Positions 1 to 6,477 of a stretch of DNA of 11,440 nucleotides are shown piece by piece (the stretch's first letter is position 1; each line of letters starts with the position of its first letter). Below the pieces are notes generated by a model, which had not been told where the DNA came from, did no database searches, and saw only the letters and a list, made by a program, of their open reading frames with translations. Source of the stretch: JALZAA01 sp035316005 (GTDB taxonomy: Bacteria; Actinomycetota; Acidimicrobiia; IMCC26256; JACDBD01); the NCBI GenBank assembly GCA_035316005.1, contig DATFXK010000080.1, positions 1-11,440 on the forward strand. Direction: 5' to 3'. The position numbers were made by a program, and so were the translations under genes.

Positions 1-635
1 TTGCGCTTCGGCACGGGCTCCACGGCGAAGAACTCGTCCGTCCGCATCACCATGAACGCCAGGACGGCCGCGCCGTACGACGCGCCGTTGGCCAGGAAGC
101 ACCACGACACGCCGACACCGGCGATGACGAGCCCGGCGATCGCGGGACCGATCACGCGGGCGGCCATGAACATGGCGCTGCTCAGGCTCACGGCGTTGCT
201 GACGTGCTCGGCCCCGACCATCTCGACGACGAAGGCGCGGCGCGCCGGGTTGTCGATGGCGTTCACGGCGCCGAGGCCCAGCGCCAGCACGTAGATCATC
301 CAGAGCTGGACGACACCGAGCGCGGTGACCGCGCCGAGGATCAGCGCCAGCGCGCCCGCGGCGACCTGCGTCCCGACCAGCAGGCGTCGCTTGTCGACGC
401 GGTCGGCGACGACTCCACCCCAGGCGCCGGCCACCAACACCGGCGTGAACTGCAGTGCCACGAGCACTCCCAGCGCGACGCCGCTGCCCGTGAGCTGCAG
501 CACGAGCCACGCCTGCGCGATCGACTGCATCCACGTGCCCGTGGTCGAGATGAGCTGGCCGGTGAAGTACAGGCGGTAGTTGCGGACGCTCATGGATCGG
601 AACGTGAGCCGCGTGGCGCGCCACAACCGGGTCAC
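1..635 (-). CDS. MFS transporter, DHA3/EntS-like exporter (3' end beyond the window)
   Basis: This is the N-terminal half (211 residues visible) of a major facilitator superfamily permease, a proton-driven exporter of small molecules or drugs in the cytoplasmic membrane. Residues 17-45 carry the VRNYRLYFTGQLIS..GTWMQ..AQAWLV signature typical of the EntS/DHA3-like branch. Motif A of MFS proteins is seen as GGVVADRVDKRR at 73-84, between TM2 and TM3. Further hydrophobic segments lie near 54-72, 88-120 and 150-195. The GTG start at 635 overlaps the TGA of the upstream marR-type gene (GTGA). It has an AGGAGG ribosome binding site about 8 bases upstream, so translation is probably coupled. An ATG at 593 would cut into the conserved N-terminus and is less likely. 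The substrate cannot be read from sequence. The link to a MarR regulator suggests inducible efflux of a toxic compound. The C-terminal half lies outside the window. Confidence 0.9.
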   Translation of the reverse strand, partial: MTRLWRATRLTFRSMSVRNYRLYFTGQLISTTGTWMQSIAQAWLVLQLTGSGVALGVLVALQFTPVLVAGAWGGVVADRVDKRRLLVGTQVAAGALALILGAVTALGVVQLWMIYVLALGLGAVNAIDNPARRAFVVEMVGAEHVSNAVSLSSAMFMAARVIGPAIAGLVIAGVGVSWCFLANGASYGAAVLAFMVMRTDEFFAVEPVPKR

Positions 636-1084
636 GGCTGTTCCTCCTCGAGGACGCGCTCGAGGATCTCGGCCGCCTGCTCGAGGGTGTGGCGCTCGTC
701 GGCGCTGAGCGCGGCCAACCGGCGCTCGAGGTACGCCGTCTTCCGGGAGCGGCTCTCGGCGAGCAGCCGGCGACCCGGCGGGGTGATCTCGACATGCGCG
801 ACCCGGCGGTCGCGCATGTCCGTGCGCCGGCGGACGAGGCCCTGCTCCTCGAGGCGCCCGACGGCGGCGGTGATCGTCGGCGGCCGCACGCGCTCGATGG
901 TGGCGAGCGCGCCCAGCGTGAGCGGGCCGTCACGTTCGATGGTCGCCAGCGCGGCGAGCTGTGTCGGCGACGCGGCCGACTCACCCTGCTGGCGGAGCCG
1001 CCGTGCCAGCCGGGTCACGACCATGCGCAGGCGGCTCGGCAGTGCCGGGGCGGTGGATCGCGGGGCGGGAGCGGTGCGGGTCAT
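632..1084 (-). CDS. MarR-family transcriptional regulator
   Basis: This 150-residue protein matches the usual MarR length. Residues about 38-104 form the winged helix: helices at 41-51 and 55-63, a recognition helix at 68-82 (PPTITAAVGRLEEQGLV), and a wing with D-M-R-D-R-R-V at 89-95, the standard MarR beta-hairpin. The flanking helices at 16-33 and 113-147 would make the dimer. MarR proteins repress their own operon and release DNA when bound by a small ligand. Here the likely target is the MFS exporter gene that overlaps its stop codon. I chose ATG at 1084. An in-frame TTG at 1096 would add four residues, and neither has a clear ribosome binding site. The segment ALATIER occurs twice (45-51 and 59-65), once in each of the first two winged-helix helices, which looks like chance or a small duplication. 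The ligand is unknown. Confidence 0.9.
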   Translation of the reverse strand: MTRTAPAPRSTAPALPSRLRMVVTRLARRLRQQGESAASPTQLAALATIERDGPLTLGALATIERVRPPTITAAVGRLEEQGLVRRRTDMRDRRVAHVEITPPGRRLLAESRSRKTAYLERRLAALSADERHTLEQAAEILERVLEEEQP

Positions 1085-1236
1085 CAATTCGGTCAACTAT
1101 TTAGTCTAGCGAAGTATTCGGAACCATTCGTCCGCTTCCGGGGTATGGCTTGACGGCAAAGTGACAGCTGACACAAACTGCCCGGAGCAACTTGCACGCA
1201 GTGTGAATTCTTCAGGGCCGGGATCGGGGGTGCTCC
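1085..1236. promoter_or_regulatory. Divergent intergenic region between marR-type gene and membrane protein gene
   Basis: These 152 bases separate two divergent genes and must hold promoters for both. A TTGACG hexamer at 1150-1155 could be a -35 for the plus-strand gene, but I see no convincing -10 at the right distance. The sequence is lower in GC than its surroundings. Five consecutive Gs about ten bases before the ATG at 1237 may act as a weak ribosome binding site. Confidence 0.35.
1093..1108. promoter_or_regulatory. Candidate MarR operator
   Basis: An inverted repeat with core ACTA-TT-TAGT (1096-1105) sits in an extended, imperfect 16-base dyad just upstream of the MarR start codon. MarR proteins often bind short dyads of this size over their own promoters, so autoregulation is a reasonable inference. 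It is AT-rich against a GC-rich background. Binding by this MarR is not shown by sequence. Confidence 0.4.
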
Positions 1237-2517
1237 ATGACCACGAACGAGCGGACTGTGGGCCGCTACCTGCGCTGGTTCCTCGCCGCCCTGTCCATTG
1301 GCGCGGGGTTCATCCACTTCGCCGTCAGCGGCGGCCACTACGACGTGTCGTGGATGCACGGCACGTTCTTCGCCGTCGTCGCATGGCTCCAGATCGCGTG
1401 GGCGGTCGGCGTGGTGTTGCGCCCGACCCGGCGGTTGCTCATCGCCGGGGTGGTGTTGAACGCCGGCATCATCGGCGTGTGGGCCCTCTCCCGAATCTGG
1501 GGCGTGCCCGTAGGGCCCGACGCCTGGACGCCGGAGTCGATCACCCTCGCCGACTCGCTCTCGACGGGCTTCGAGGCGGGCATCGTCGCCGTCTCGCTCG
1601 CGGTGCTCGTACGGCCCGCCCTGGCGCAGCGGTCGGTGCGTCCGTCGTTTGCCCTGGGAGGGCTCGGCGTCACCGGGCTCGCCGTGGCGGTGGTCTCGAC
1701 GGTTGCCCTGACACCCTCGTTCGCGTCGGAACACCACGGCGGTGGGGAAGCCGGCGGCCACAGCCACAGCGCCACCGGCGACAGCGGGACCGCGCACGCA
1801 GGGCACGGCGCGATCGTGAGCAACGCGCCGACCGGCGACACGCCGTGCGAGCAATCCGGCCCGCCCGCCTCCGCCGGGCAGATCTCCAGCGCCGGAGGCC
1901 ACGGCCACCGGGGTCCGATCAAGTGGGAGAACATCACCGACCGCGCCACCCGCGACCAGCTCGGGGCGCAGCTCGACATCGCCCACCAGGTCACCCTGCA
2001 GTTCCCGACCGTCGCCGACGCCGAGGCGGCGGGCTACAACATGGTGACCGGGTACGTGCCGTGCATCGGCGCGCACTACATCAAGATCAGCAACATGTTC
2101 GGAGGGTTCGACCCAGCCAAGCCGTCGATGCTGCTGTACGACGGCACCAACCCGGACTCGAAGATCGTCGGCCTGAGCTACTCCGTGCTGGGCGATCCGA
2201 ACAAGCCGCCCGAAGGTTTCGCGGGGCCGAACGACCCGTGGCACAAGCACGACAGCAACGGTGGGCTCTGCATGAAGGGCGGTGTCGTCGTGGGCGCCGA
2301 GAGCACGAGCGACGCCGAGTGCCGGGCGCGCGGCGGCAACAAGGTCGCCCTCCACAACCTCTGGATGATGCATGCCTGGACTGCTGACGCGTGGCAGAGC
2401 TCGTGGGGGATCTTCAGCGCCGAGAACCCGGACCTCGGCGGGAAGATCGGTGACATCAACGCCACGCCCGACGCCGCGTCGCGCAAGCAGCTGGCCAACA
2501 CAACGGTCAAGGACTAG
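1237..2517 (+). CDS. Five-TM membrane protein with His-rich linker and unnamed extracytoplasmic domain
   Basis: I do not recognise a named family for this 426-residue protein. Hydrophobic segments at about 11-30, 43-61, 67-87, 105-126 and 140-160 predict five membrane spans. The basic N-terminus suggests N-in, so the C-terminal part would be outside. A linker at 161-225 is rich in His and Gly (HHGGGE, GHSHS, HAGHG, GHGHRG) and looks metal-binding. The C-terminal domain (about 228-426) has conspicuous residues: GYVPCIGAHY (272-281), P-S-M-L-L-Y-D-G (296-303), IVGLSY (310-315), PWHKH (334-338), C345, C362 and WMMHAW (376-381). The four cysteines outside the membrane (204, 276, 345, 362) could form two disulfides. 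The order of the GAHY, LLYDG, VGLSY and HAW..NP elements recalls a group of uncharacterised secreted bacterial proteins, from memory only. Metal binding or metal handling is inference. It is monocistronic and ends before a strong hairpin. Confidence 0.8.
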   Translation: MTTNERTVGRYLRWFLAALSIGAGFIHFAVSGGHYDVSWMHGTFFAVVAWLQIAWAVGVVLRPTRRLLIAGVVLNAGIIGVWALSRIWGVPVGPDAWTPESITLADSLSTGFEAGIVAVSLAVLVRPALAQRSVRPSFALGGLGVTGLAVAVVSTVALTPSFASEHHGGGEAGGHSHSATGDSGTAHAGHGAIVSNAPTGDTPCEQSGPPASAGQISSAGGHGHRGPIKWENITDRATRDQLGAQLDIAHQVTLQFPTVADAEAAGYNMVTGYVPCIGAHYIKISNMFGGFDPAKPSMLLYDGTNPDSKIVGLSYSVLGDPNKPPEGFAGPNDPWHKHDSNGGLCMKGGVVVGAESTSDAECRARGGNKVALHNLWMMHAWTADAWQSSWGIFSAENPDLGGKIGDINATPDAASRKQLANTTVKD

Positions 2518-2538
2518 CTCCAACCTCAGCCGAGAACT

Positions 2539-2567
2539 CCGAGGCCCGCGCATCGCGCGGGCCTCGG
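2539..2567. terminator. Bidirectional hairpin between convergent genes
   Basis: A perfect 13-bp stem (arms 2539-2551 and 2555-2567) closes a 3-base loop. It lies between the stop of the plus-strand membrane protein gene (2517) and the stop of the minus-strand operon (2572). No T-run follows on either strand, which is common for GC-rich actinobacterial terminators. Placement and stability support termination for both convergent units. Confidence 0.75.
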
Positions 2568-2571
2568 CGCG

Positions 2572-3279
2572 TCAGAAGAGCGGCGACCAGGCGGTCGTGC
2601 GCAGCAGCTTGCTCTCCCAGTCGTCGCGCACCTCGAGGGCGTCGTGCATCCACGTGCCCGGCGCCCGGTACTCGGGAGGGACCTCGGTGGTGACGAGCGG
2701 GGTGATGCCCTTGACCTGGGTGACCTTCTGCCAGAGGACGACCTCGCGCCAGCGCCCCGACCCCCACGCGGGGCGGAACACGGCCTGGAGCTCCAGCAAC
2801 GATCGTCCGGTGCGACCGCTCTCGGCCAGGCTCGGCGCGTAGTTGGTGCGCGCCGCTTCGAGGTACTGGTCGAGACCACCTTCGTACGGCCAGGCGGTGT
2901 CCTCCATGAACAGCGTGAGCGCGTGGTGGCCGCTCGTCGGCACCTCGGCCAGGTCGATCTCCTTCAGGGGCGACCACGCCACCGGCACCAGCACCTTGGC
3001 CGCCACCTCGTGGCGCAGCCGGTCGACGTCGCGCGCCCACGGCTGGAGGTCGCCGTCGTGCAGCCGGTGCATCAGGTCCTCCCAGGCGGCGCCGTCCCGG
3101 ATGGCGGTGAGCGTGACCACGTTGTACGCCCGGCCGGTGCCGTGCGCATGGTGCAGGAAGTAGAGGAGGCGGGCGTCGTCGCCCTTGGCGAGTGACGGCA
3201 TCCAGCCGTCACGGTACGCAGCCTCGAACTCTTCCTCGCGGCGGCCCGCGACCTGATGAACCTCGTGCAGGAACAGCAT
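2572..3279 (-). CDS. Two-repeat protein, probably a tandem dimeric alpha/beta-barrel (ABM/NIPSNAP-like)
   Basis: This 235-residue soluble protein is made of two similar halves. Residues 2-105 begin LFLHEVHQVAGRREEEFEAAY and end AWSPL. Residues 120-234 begin ALTLFMEDTAWPYEGGLDQYLEAA and also end AWSPL. Each half has an opening beta strand, a helix around E-x-x-F/Y, a central strand (YNVVTLTAI; REVVLWQKV) and a late helix-strand, the pattern of ferredoxin-like dimeric alpha/beta-barrel domains such as NIPSNAP or antibiotic monooxygenase-like proteins. A tandem pair would make a pseudo-dimer with one internal cleft. No cysteine is present, so it is not a thiol redox partner itself. It is the last gene of the operon, starting 19 bases after the selenoprotein stop, with an AAGGA-type ribosome binding site. 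Its function is not known. The position suggests a substrate-binding or enzymatic partner of the selenoprotein. Confidence 0.7.
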   Translation of the reverse strand: MLFLHEVHQVAGRREEEFEAAYRDGWMPSLAKGDDARLLYFLHHAHGTGRAYNVVTLTAIRDGAAWEDLMHRLHDGDLQPWARDVDRLRHEVAAKVLVPVAWSPLKEIDLAEVPTSGHHALTLFMEDTAWPYEGGLDQYLEAARTNYAPSLAESGRTGRSLLELQAVFRPAWGSGRWREVVLWQKVTQVKGITPLVTTEVPPEYRAPGTWMHDALEVRDDWESKLLRTTAWSPLF

Positions 3280-3298
3280 GGATCCTTGCCCCCCGGCG

Positions 3299-3835
3299 TC
3301 AGCTGGTGGACAGGAGCCTACGCAGGATCTCGTCGAGCGCGCCGTCCGCCAGAGCTCTCACCTCGTCGTCGGTGCGGTCCTGGATCGGATGGGCCACGAA
3401 CACACGGTCCGGGTCGGCGCCCAACGCGGCGGCCTGCGCCGACGCGGCGTCCACGAACTCGCTCGAGGCGACCATCACGCCCGGGAGGCCGCTGCTCTCC
3501 AGGTTGACGATGTCGTGCACACTGCACGACGTGCACGAGCCTCAATCGGCGAGTGCCTCGATCACCAGGTCGCACTGCGTGCCGATCTCGTGGCGGAGAT
3601 CGACGGGCGCCGGCTTCGAGAACGTCGGCTTCGTGAACCGTCGGACGGCGACACCCCGGTCGGCGAGCTGCGCCTCGAGCCGGTCGAGGAACACGTCGCC
3701 GCGCGGCTTGGAGATGTCGAGGAGCCCGATCGTGCGGCCGTCGAGCGACGCCGGACGCGGCGACCGCTCGCGCGTCGGCGCCGCCAGCTCTCCAGTGGGG
3801 TCGAGCAGGACACGACCGTCCGAGGTGGCGCTCAC
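3299..3835 (-). CDS. UGSC-family selenoprotein (in-frame UGA read as selenocysteine)
   Basis: This gene reads as 178 residues if the TGA at 3542-3544 (codon 98) is selenocysteine. Both sides of the TGA are clearly the same protein: LLDISKPRGDVFLDRLE and RFTKPTFSKPAP lie before it, GSCTSCSVHDIVNLE and AHPIQDRTDDEVRALAD after it, all in one frame. The centre is D97-U98-G99-S100-C101-T102-S103-C104, the motif for which the UGSC (seleno)protein family is named. Many homologs have Cys at the U position. The GTG start overlaps the stop of the thioredoxin-fusion gene (GTGA) and has the ribosome binding site GGAGGTGA. A SECIS-like hairpin follows the UGA. The role is probably thiol/selenol redox chemistry or reductive attack on an unknown substrate, in the cytoplasm. 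Automatic annotation may truncate it at 3542 or call only 3299-3520. No sel genes are in the window. The alternative is a Cys codon mutated to a stop. Confidence 0.88.
3512..3530 (-). promoter_or_regulatory. Candidate bacterial SECIS element
   Basis: In the mRNA, GTCGTGCA - GTG - TGCACGAC forms a perfect 8-bp stem with a 3-base loop. It starts 11 bases after the UGA, and the loop begins 19 bases after it. This fits the known bacterial SECIS layout: apical loop 16-37 bases downstream, G among the first loop bases, stem of at least four pairs. A competing fold using bases 7-14 and 25-32 (counted from the U of UGA) is also possible. The element lies inside the coding region, as in bacteria. The match to SelB of this organism is inferred. 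Confidence 0.6.
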
Positions 3836-5271
3836 GACCTCACCTCCCGGGTGACGGGCTGGCTGCCGCCGGGCCCGTTGATCCAGCCCCCAATGATGGC
3901 CGAGAAGAGCCCCGCTCCGCCGCCGGCGTGCACGATCAGCAGCCCGTCGTCGCGGAGCTTCGGCACGGTCATCCCGGCCACCCCCTCGGGTAGGCCTTCG
4001 GTGATCCCGCCCGCGCCCCGCACGACCTCGTCGCCGTCGAGCTGCAGGAGCGCCAGCAGCTCCTCGCGCAGACGCGCCTTCGACCAGCCGCCCTCGCGGA
4101 ACACGCGCCCGTGCTCGGGCGAGACCACGAGGATCGCGTCGAAGCCCAGCGCCATCTTCGGGTGCGGCACGGCGCGGATGCACGCGGCGAGCGAGCGTGC
4201 CAGCGACTCGGGTGTGCGGCTGAGCTGGTCGACGACGCCGCGCACGCCGTCGCCGGCGAAGAGCGTGACCGCCGACGAGTCGGCCGGGAGGCCGCGCTCG
4301 ACGTGCAACGCCTCCCACGGCGAGCCTGCCTCGTCCTCGGCGAAGCAGAACGTGTACTTGCCGGGGTTGCCGAGCGTCGCCCGGTCGATTTCGCCGGGGC
4401 GGCCGCCGCCGACGTTGCGCACGACGAGCTGCAACGCCCGCCCGATGGTGGCGTTGGCGCGGTTGCCCTGGCCGAGGGCGTTGATCCCGGAGTTCATCCC
4501 GATCGCGCGCGCCACGGGGCCGTTCACGATGACCACCGGGCCCGAGAAGTACGTCGTCGCCAGCAGCCCGTGGACGTTGAACTCGTCCGTGCACGCCGCC
4601 TCGACGGTCGTCAGCACCACGGGCAGGTACTCGGGCTTGCAGCCGGCCATGACAGCGTTGATGGCGACCTTCTCGACGGTGCACTCGACGAGGTCGGGCG
4701 GCACGACGGCGACCAGGTCGTCCGGTGCCCGGGTCGTGCCCGTCAGCATGCGGGCGACGCGCTCGGGGGTCGGCGGCACGACCGGGAGCCCGTCGCTCCA
4801 GCCCCGCTCGAACGCGGCCTCGATGTCGTCCTCGTGGGCGCCCAGGTCGACGCGGCGTGAGTGCAGGCGGGCGGCGCCGGCGGCGTCGGCGCGGGCGGCG
4901 GCGACGTTGGGATCGAGCGTGCGGGAGCCGCAGCCGGGGCGGTACTCGGGGAGGCCGGCGCCGAGGGGCGCCCGGCCCGTGAACGCCTCCCAGTCGGACC
5001 GCATCCATCCCTCGGTGCGGGCGACGATCTCGCCGCCGTCGACCCGCAGCAAGGTCGGCACCGTCTCGAGGTCGAGCGCGAACGACACGTCGAGCGCGGT
5101 GTCGTCGACGACCTTCACGCCGCCCGGGAAGGTCGGGTCGTCCTGCGAGTAGACGGTGAGCGGGTCGTCGCCGCCGGCCAGGTCGGCGAGCACGGGCGCG
5201 ACGAGCCGGCACGTCGGGCAGTCTTGTTTCACGATCGCCACCAGCCCGTCGGGGAGGGGCGGTGTGGTCAC
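3832..5271 (-). CDS. Thioredoxin-fold protein fused to a large conserved domain, UGSC partner
   Basis: This protein is 479 residues. Residues 1-105 look like a thioredoxin fold: strand VAIVKQD, active site C18-P-T-C21, and the cis-proline loop VPTLL with P72. After a link with G-C-G-S (113-116), residues about 140-479 form one large domain I cannot name. It has GLPVVPPTPERVARML (161-176), CTVEKVAINAVMAGCKPEY (197-215), NVHGLLATTYFSGPVVIVNGP (232-252), GMNSGINALGQGNR (258-271), GNPGKYTFCFAEDE (301-314) and HAGGGAGL..IIGGWINGPGG. Cys at 114, 197, 211, 227, 309 and 364 are candidates for redox or metal sites. No signal peptide is seen, so it is cytoplasmic. The GTG start overlaps the serC stop (GTGA), and its own stop overlaps the selenoprotein start. 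I infer that the CPTC domain reduces the selenoprotein or the large domain during turnover. The open frame extends upstream to 5775 inside serC, but that part is antisense-like and lacks homology signs. Confidence 0.85.
   Translation of the reverse strand: MTTPPLPDGLVAIVKQDCPTCRLVAPVLADLAGGDDPLTVYSQDDPTFPGGVKVVDDTALDVSFALDLETVPTLLRVDGGEIVARTEGWMRSDWEAFTGRAPLGAGLPEYRPGCGSRTLDPNVAAARADAAGAARLHSRRVDLGAHEDDIEAAFERGWSDGLPVVPPTPERVARMLTGTTRAPDDLVAVVPPDLVECTVEKVAINAVMAGCKPEYLPVVLTTVEAACTDEFNVHGLLATTYFSGPVVIVNGPVARAIGMNSGINALGQGNRANATIGRALQLVVRNVGGGRPGEIDRATLGNPGKYTFCFAEDEAGSPWEALHVERGLPADSSAVTLFAGDGVRGVVDQLSRTPESLARSLAACIRAVPHPKMALGFDAILVVSPEHGRVFREGGWSKARLREELLALLQLDGDEVVRGAGGITEGLPEGVAGMTVPKLRDDGLLIVHAGGGAGLFSAIIGGWINGPGGSQPVTREVRS
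3840..3847 (-). promoter_or_regulatory. Strong ribosome binding site of the selenoprotein gene
   Basis: GGAGGTGA lies within the last codons of the upstream gene, ending 4 bases before the GTG at 3835. It matches the anti-Shine-Dalgarno sequence almost fully. It decides the selenoprotein start and supports the gene being translated in its own right. Confidence 0.75.
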
Positions 5272-6410
5272 GCCCGCTCGATCAGGTAGTCGATGGCGCG
5301 GGTGAGGACGGCGAGGTCGTCGGGCTCGATGGCCGGGAACATCGCGATGCGCAGCTGGTTGCGGCCGAGCTTCCGGTACGACTCGGTGTCGACGATCCCG
5401 TTCGCACGCAGCTGCTTCGCCAGCCACGCGGCGTCGATCGGCTCCTCGAAGTCGATCGTCGCGGTGACGCGGCTGCGCTCGTCGGGCTTGGCGACGAACG
5501 GCGCCGCGTGGGCGTGGGATTCGGCCCAGCCGTAGACGATCTCGGCCGAGCGGTCGCAGCGCGACGCGGCCCACTCGAGCCCGCCGTTGCCGAGCAGCCA
5601 GTCGAGCTGGTCGGCCACGAGGAACAGGGTCGCGAGCGCGGGCGTGTTGTAGGTCTGGTCGAGGCGGGAGTTCTCGAGCGCGATCGCGAGGCTCAGAGAC
5701 GGTGGGATCCAGCGCCCCGAGGCGGCGATGCGCTCGATGCGGTCGATCGCCGCGGGCGAACAGCACGCGAGCCACAGCCCGCCCTCGCCGCCGAGCACCT
5801 TCTGGGGCGCGAAGTAGTAGACGTCGAACCGCCGCGGGTCGACCCGCAACCCGCCGGCCGCCGAGGTGGCGTCGACGACGACGAGGCCCTCGGTCGCGTC
5901 GACGCCGTCCGGCCGGCGCACCTCGGTCATGACGCCGGTGGACGTCTCGTTGTGCGGGTAGGCGTACACGTCGACGTCGGGGAAGCCCCGGAGCTCCGGA
6001 TGCGTCCCGGGCGCGGACTCGACCACGCGGGGGTCCTCGAGGTGGGGGACCCCGGTGGCGGCAGCGGCGAACTTGGCCGAGAACTCGCCGAAGCTCAGGT
6101 GCTCACTGCGCCGTTGGATGACACCGAAGACGGCCGCGTCCCAGAACACGGTCGTGCCGCCCACGCCCAGCACCACCTCGTAGCCGTCGGGGAGGTGGAA
6201 CAGGTCGGCGAGGCCGGCCCGGATGCGCCGCACCACCGATCGCACACCCTCGCGCCGGTGGCTGGTGCCGAGGTACGTCGGGGCCGCCTCGACGAGCGCG
6301 GCGACGGCATCACCGCGGATCTTCGACGGCCCCGAGCCGAAGCGGCCGTCGGACGGGAGAAGCCCGGCGGGAAGGTGGATCTGAGCGGCGTCGTCGTGGG
6401 CGGGGGTCAC
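5268..6410 (-). CDS. serC: Phosphoserine aminotransferase
   Basis: SerC converts 3-phosphohydroxypyruvate and glutamate into phosphoserine and 2-oxoglutarate, the second step of serine synthesis, using PLP in the cytoplasm. The 380-residue product follows the mycobacterial-type SerC closely: DGRFGSGPSKIR near the N-terminus (21-32), LGTSHRR (47-53), LPDGYEVVLGVGGTTVFWDAA (73-93), SFGEFSAKF (106-114), HNETSTGV (153-160), VVDATSAAGG (178-187), the PLP-binding lysine in YYFAPQK (K204), QTYNTPA (252-258) and GIVDTESYRKLGRNQLRIAMFPA (338-360). I chose GTG at 6410. An in-frame TTG or ATG further up (to 6500) would add about 30 residues that lie in the promoter region and do not resemble SerC. It is the first gene of the operon, and its TGA overlaps the GTG of the thioredoxin-fusion gene. 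Linking serine supply to a selenoprotein operon is suggestive but not proven. Confidence 0.95.
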   Translation of the reverse strand: MTPAHDDAAQIHLPAGLLPSDGRFGSGPSKIRGDAVAALVEAAPTYLGTSHRREGVRSVVRRIRAGLADLFHLPDGYEVVLGVGGTTVFWDAAVFGVIQRRSEHLSFGEFSAKFAAAATGVPHLEDPRVVESAPGTHPELRGFPDVDVYAYPHNETSTGVMTEVRRPDGVDATEGLVVVDATSAAGGLRVDPRRFDVYYFAPQKVLGGEGGLWLACCSPAAIDRIERIAASGRWIPPSLSLAIALENSRLDQTYNTPALATLFLVADQLDWLLGNGGLEWAASRCDRSAEIVYGWAESHAHAAPFVAKPDERSRVTATIDFEEPIDAAWLAKQLRANGIVDTESYRKLGRNQLRIAMFPAIEPDDLAVLTRAIDYLIERA

Positions 6411-6477
6411 TGGGCCCACCGTACAGAGGCGGTTCTCGGGTCGGAGCCCGCTTTGGGGCGTGGTTCGCGGGCCTGGA

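Noticed and set aside
204..1109. Plus-strand open frame opposite the MFS and MarR genes
   Set aside because: Low-complexity Arg-rich translation. The opposite strand encodes two recognisable families.
1093..2553. Minus-strand open frame of 486 codons opposite the membrane protein gene
   Set aside because: Arg/Gly/His-rich shadow with no domain signs. The plus-strand frame has membrane spans and conserved-looking motifs.
3542..3544. TGA as an inactivating nonsense mutation (pseudogene)
   Set aside because: The codon sits exactly at the Sec/Cys position of the family motif, the frame is intact after it, and a SECIS-like hairpin follows. Kept as an alternative until sel genes are checked.
3278..5152. 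Plus-strand open frame of 624 codons opposite the selenoprotein and thioredoxin-fusion genes
   Set aside because: The composition is Ser/Arg/Pro-rich without recognisable domains. The minus-strand genes have clear motifs and ribosome binding sites.
3542..5212. Long minus-strand open frame of 556 codons continuing the selenoprotein N-terminal frame upstream
   Set aside because: Upstream of 3835 it lies out of frame inside the thioredoxin-fusion gene and reads as Arg/Pro-rich low-complexity protein, an effect of high GC. The GTG at 3835 with GGAGGTGA is the real start.
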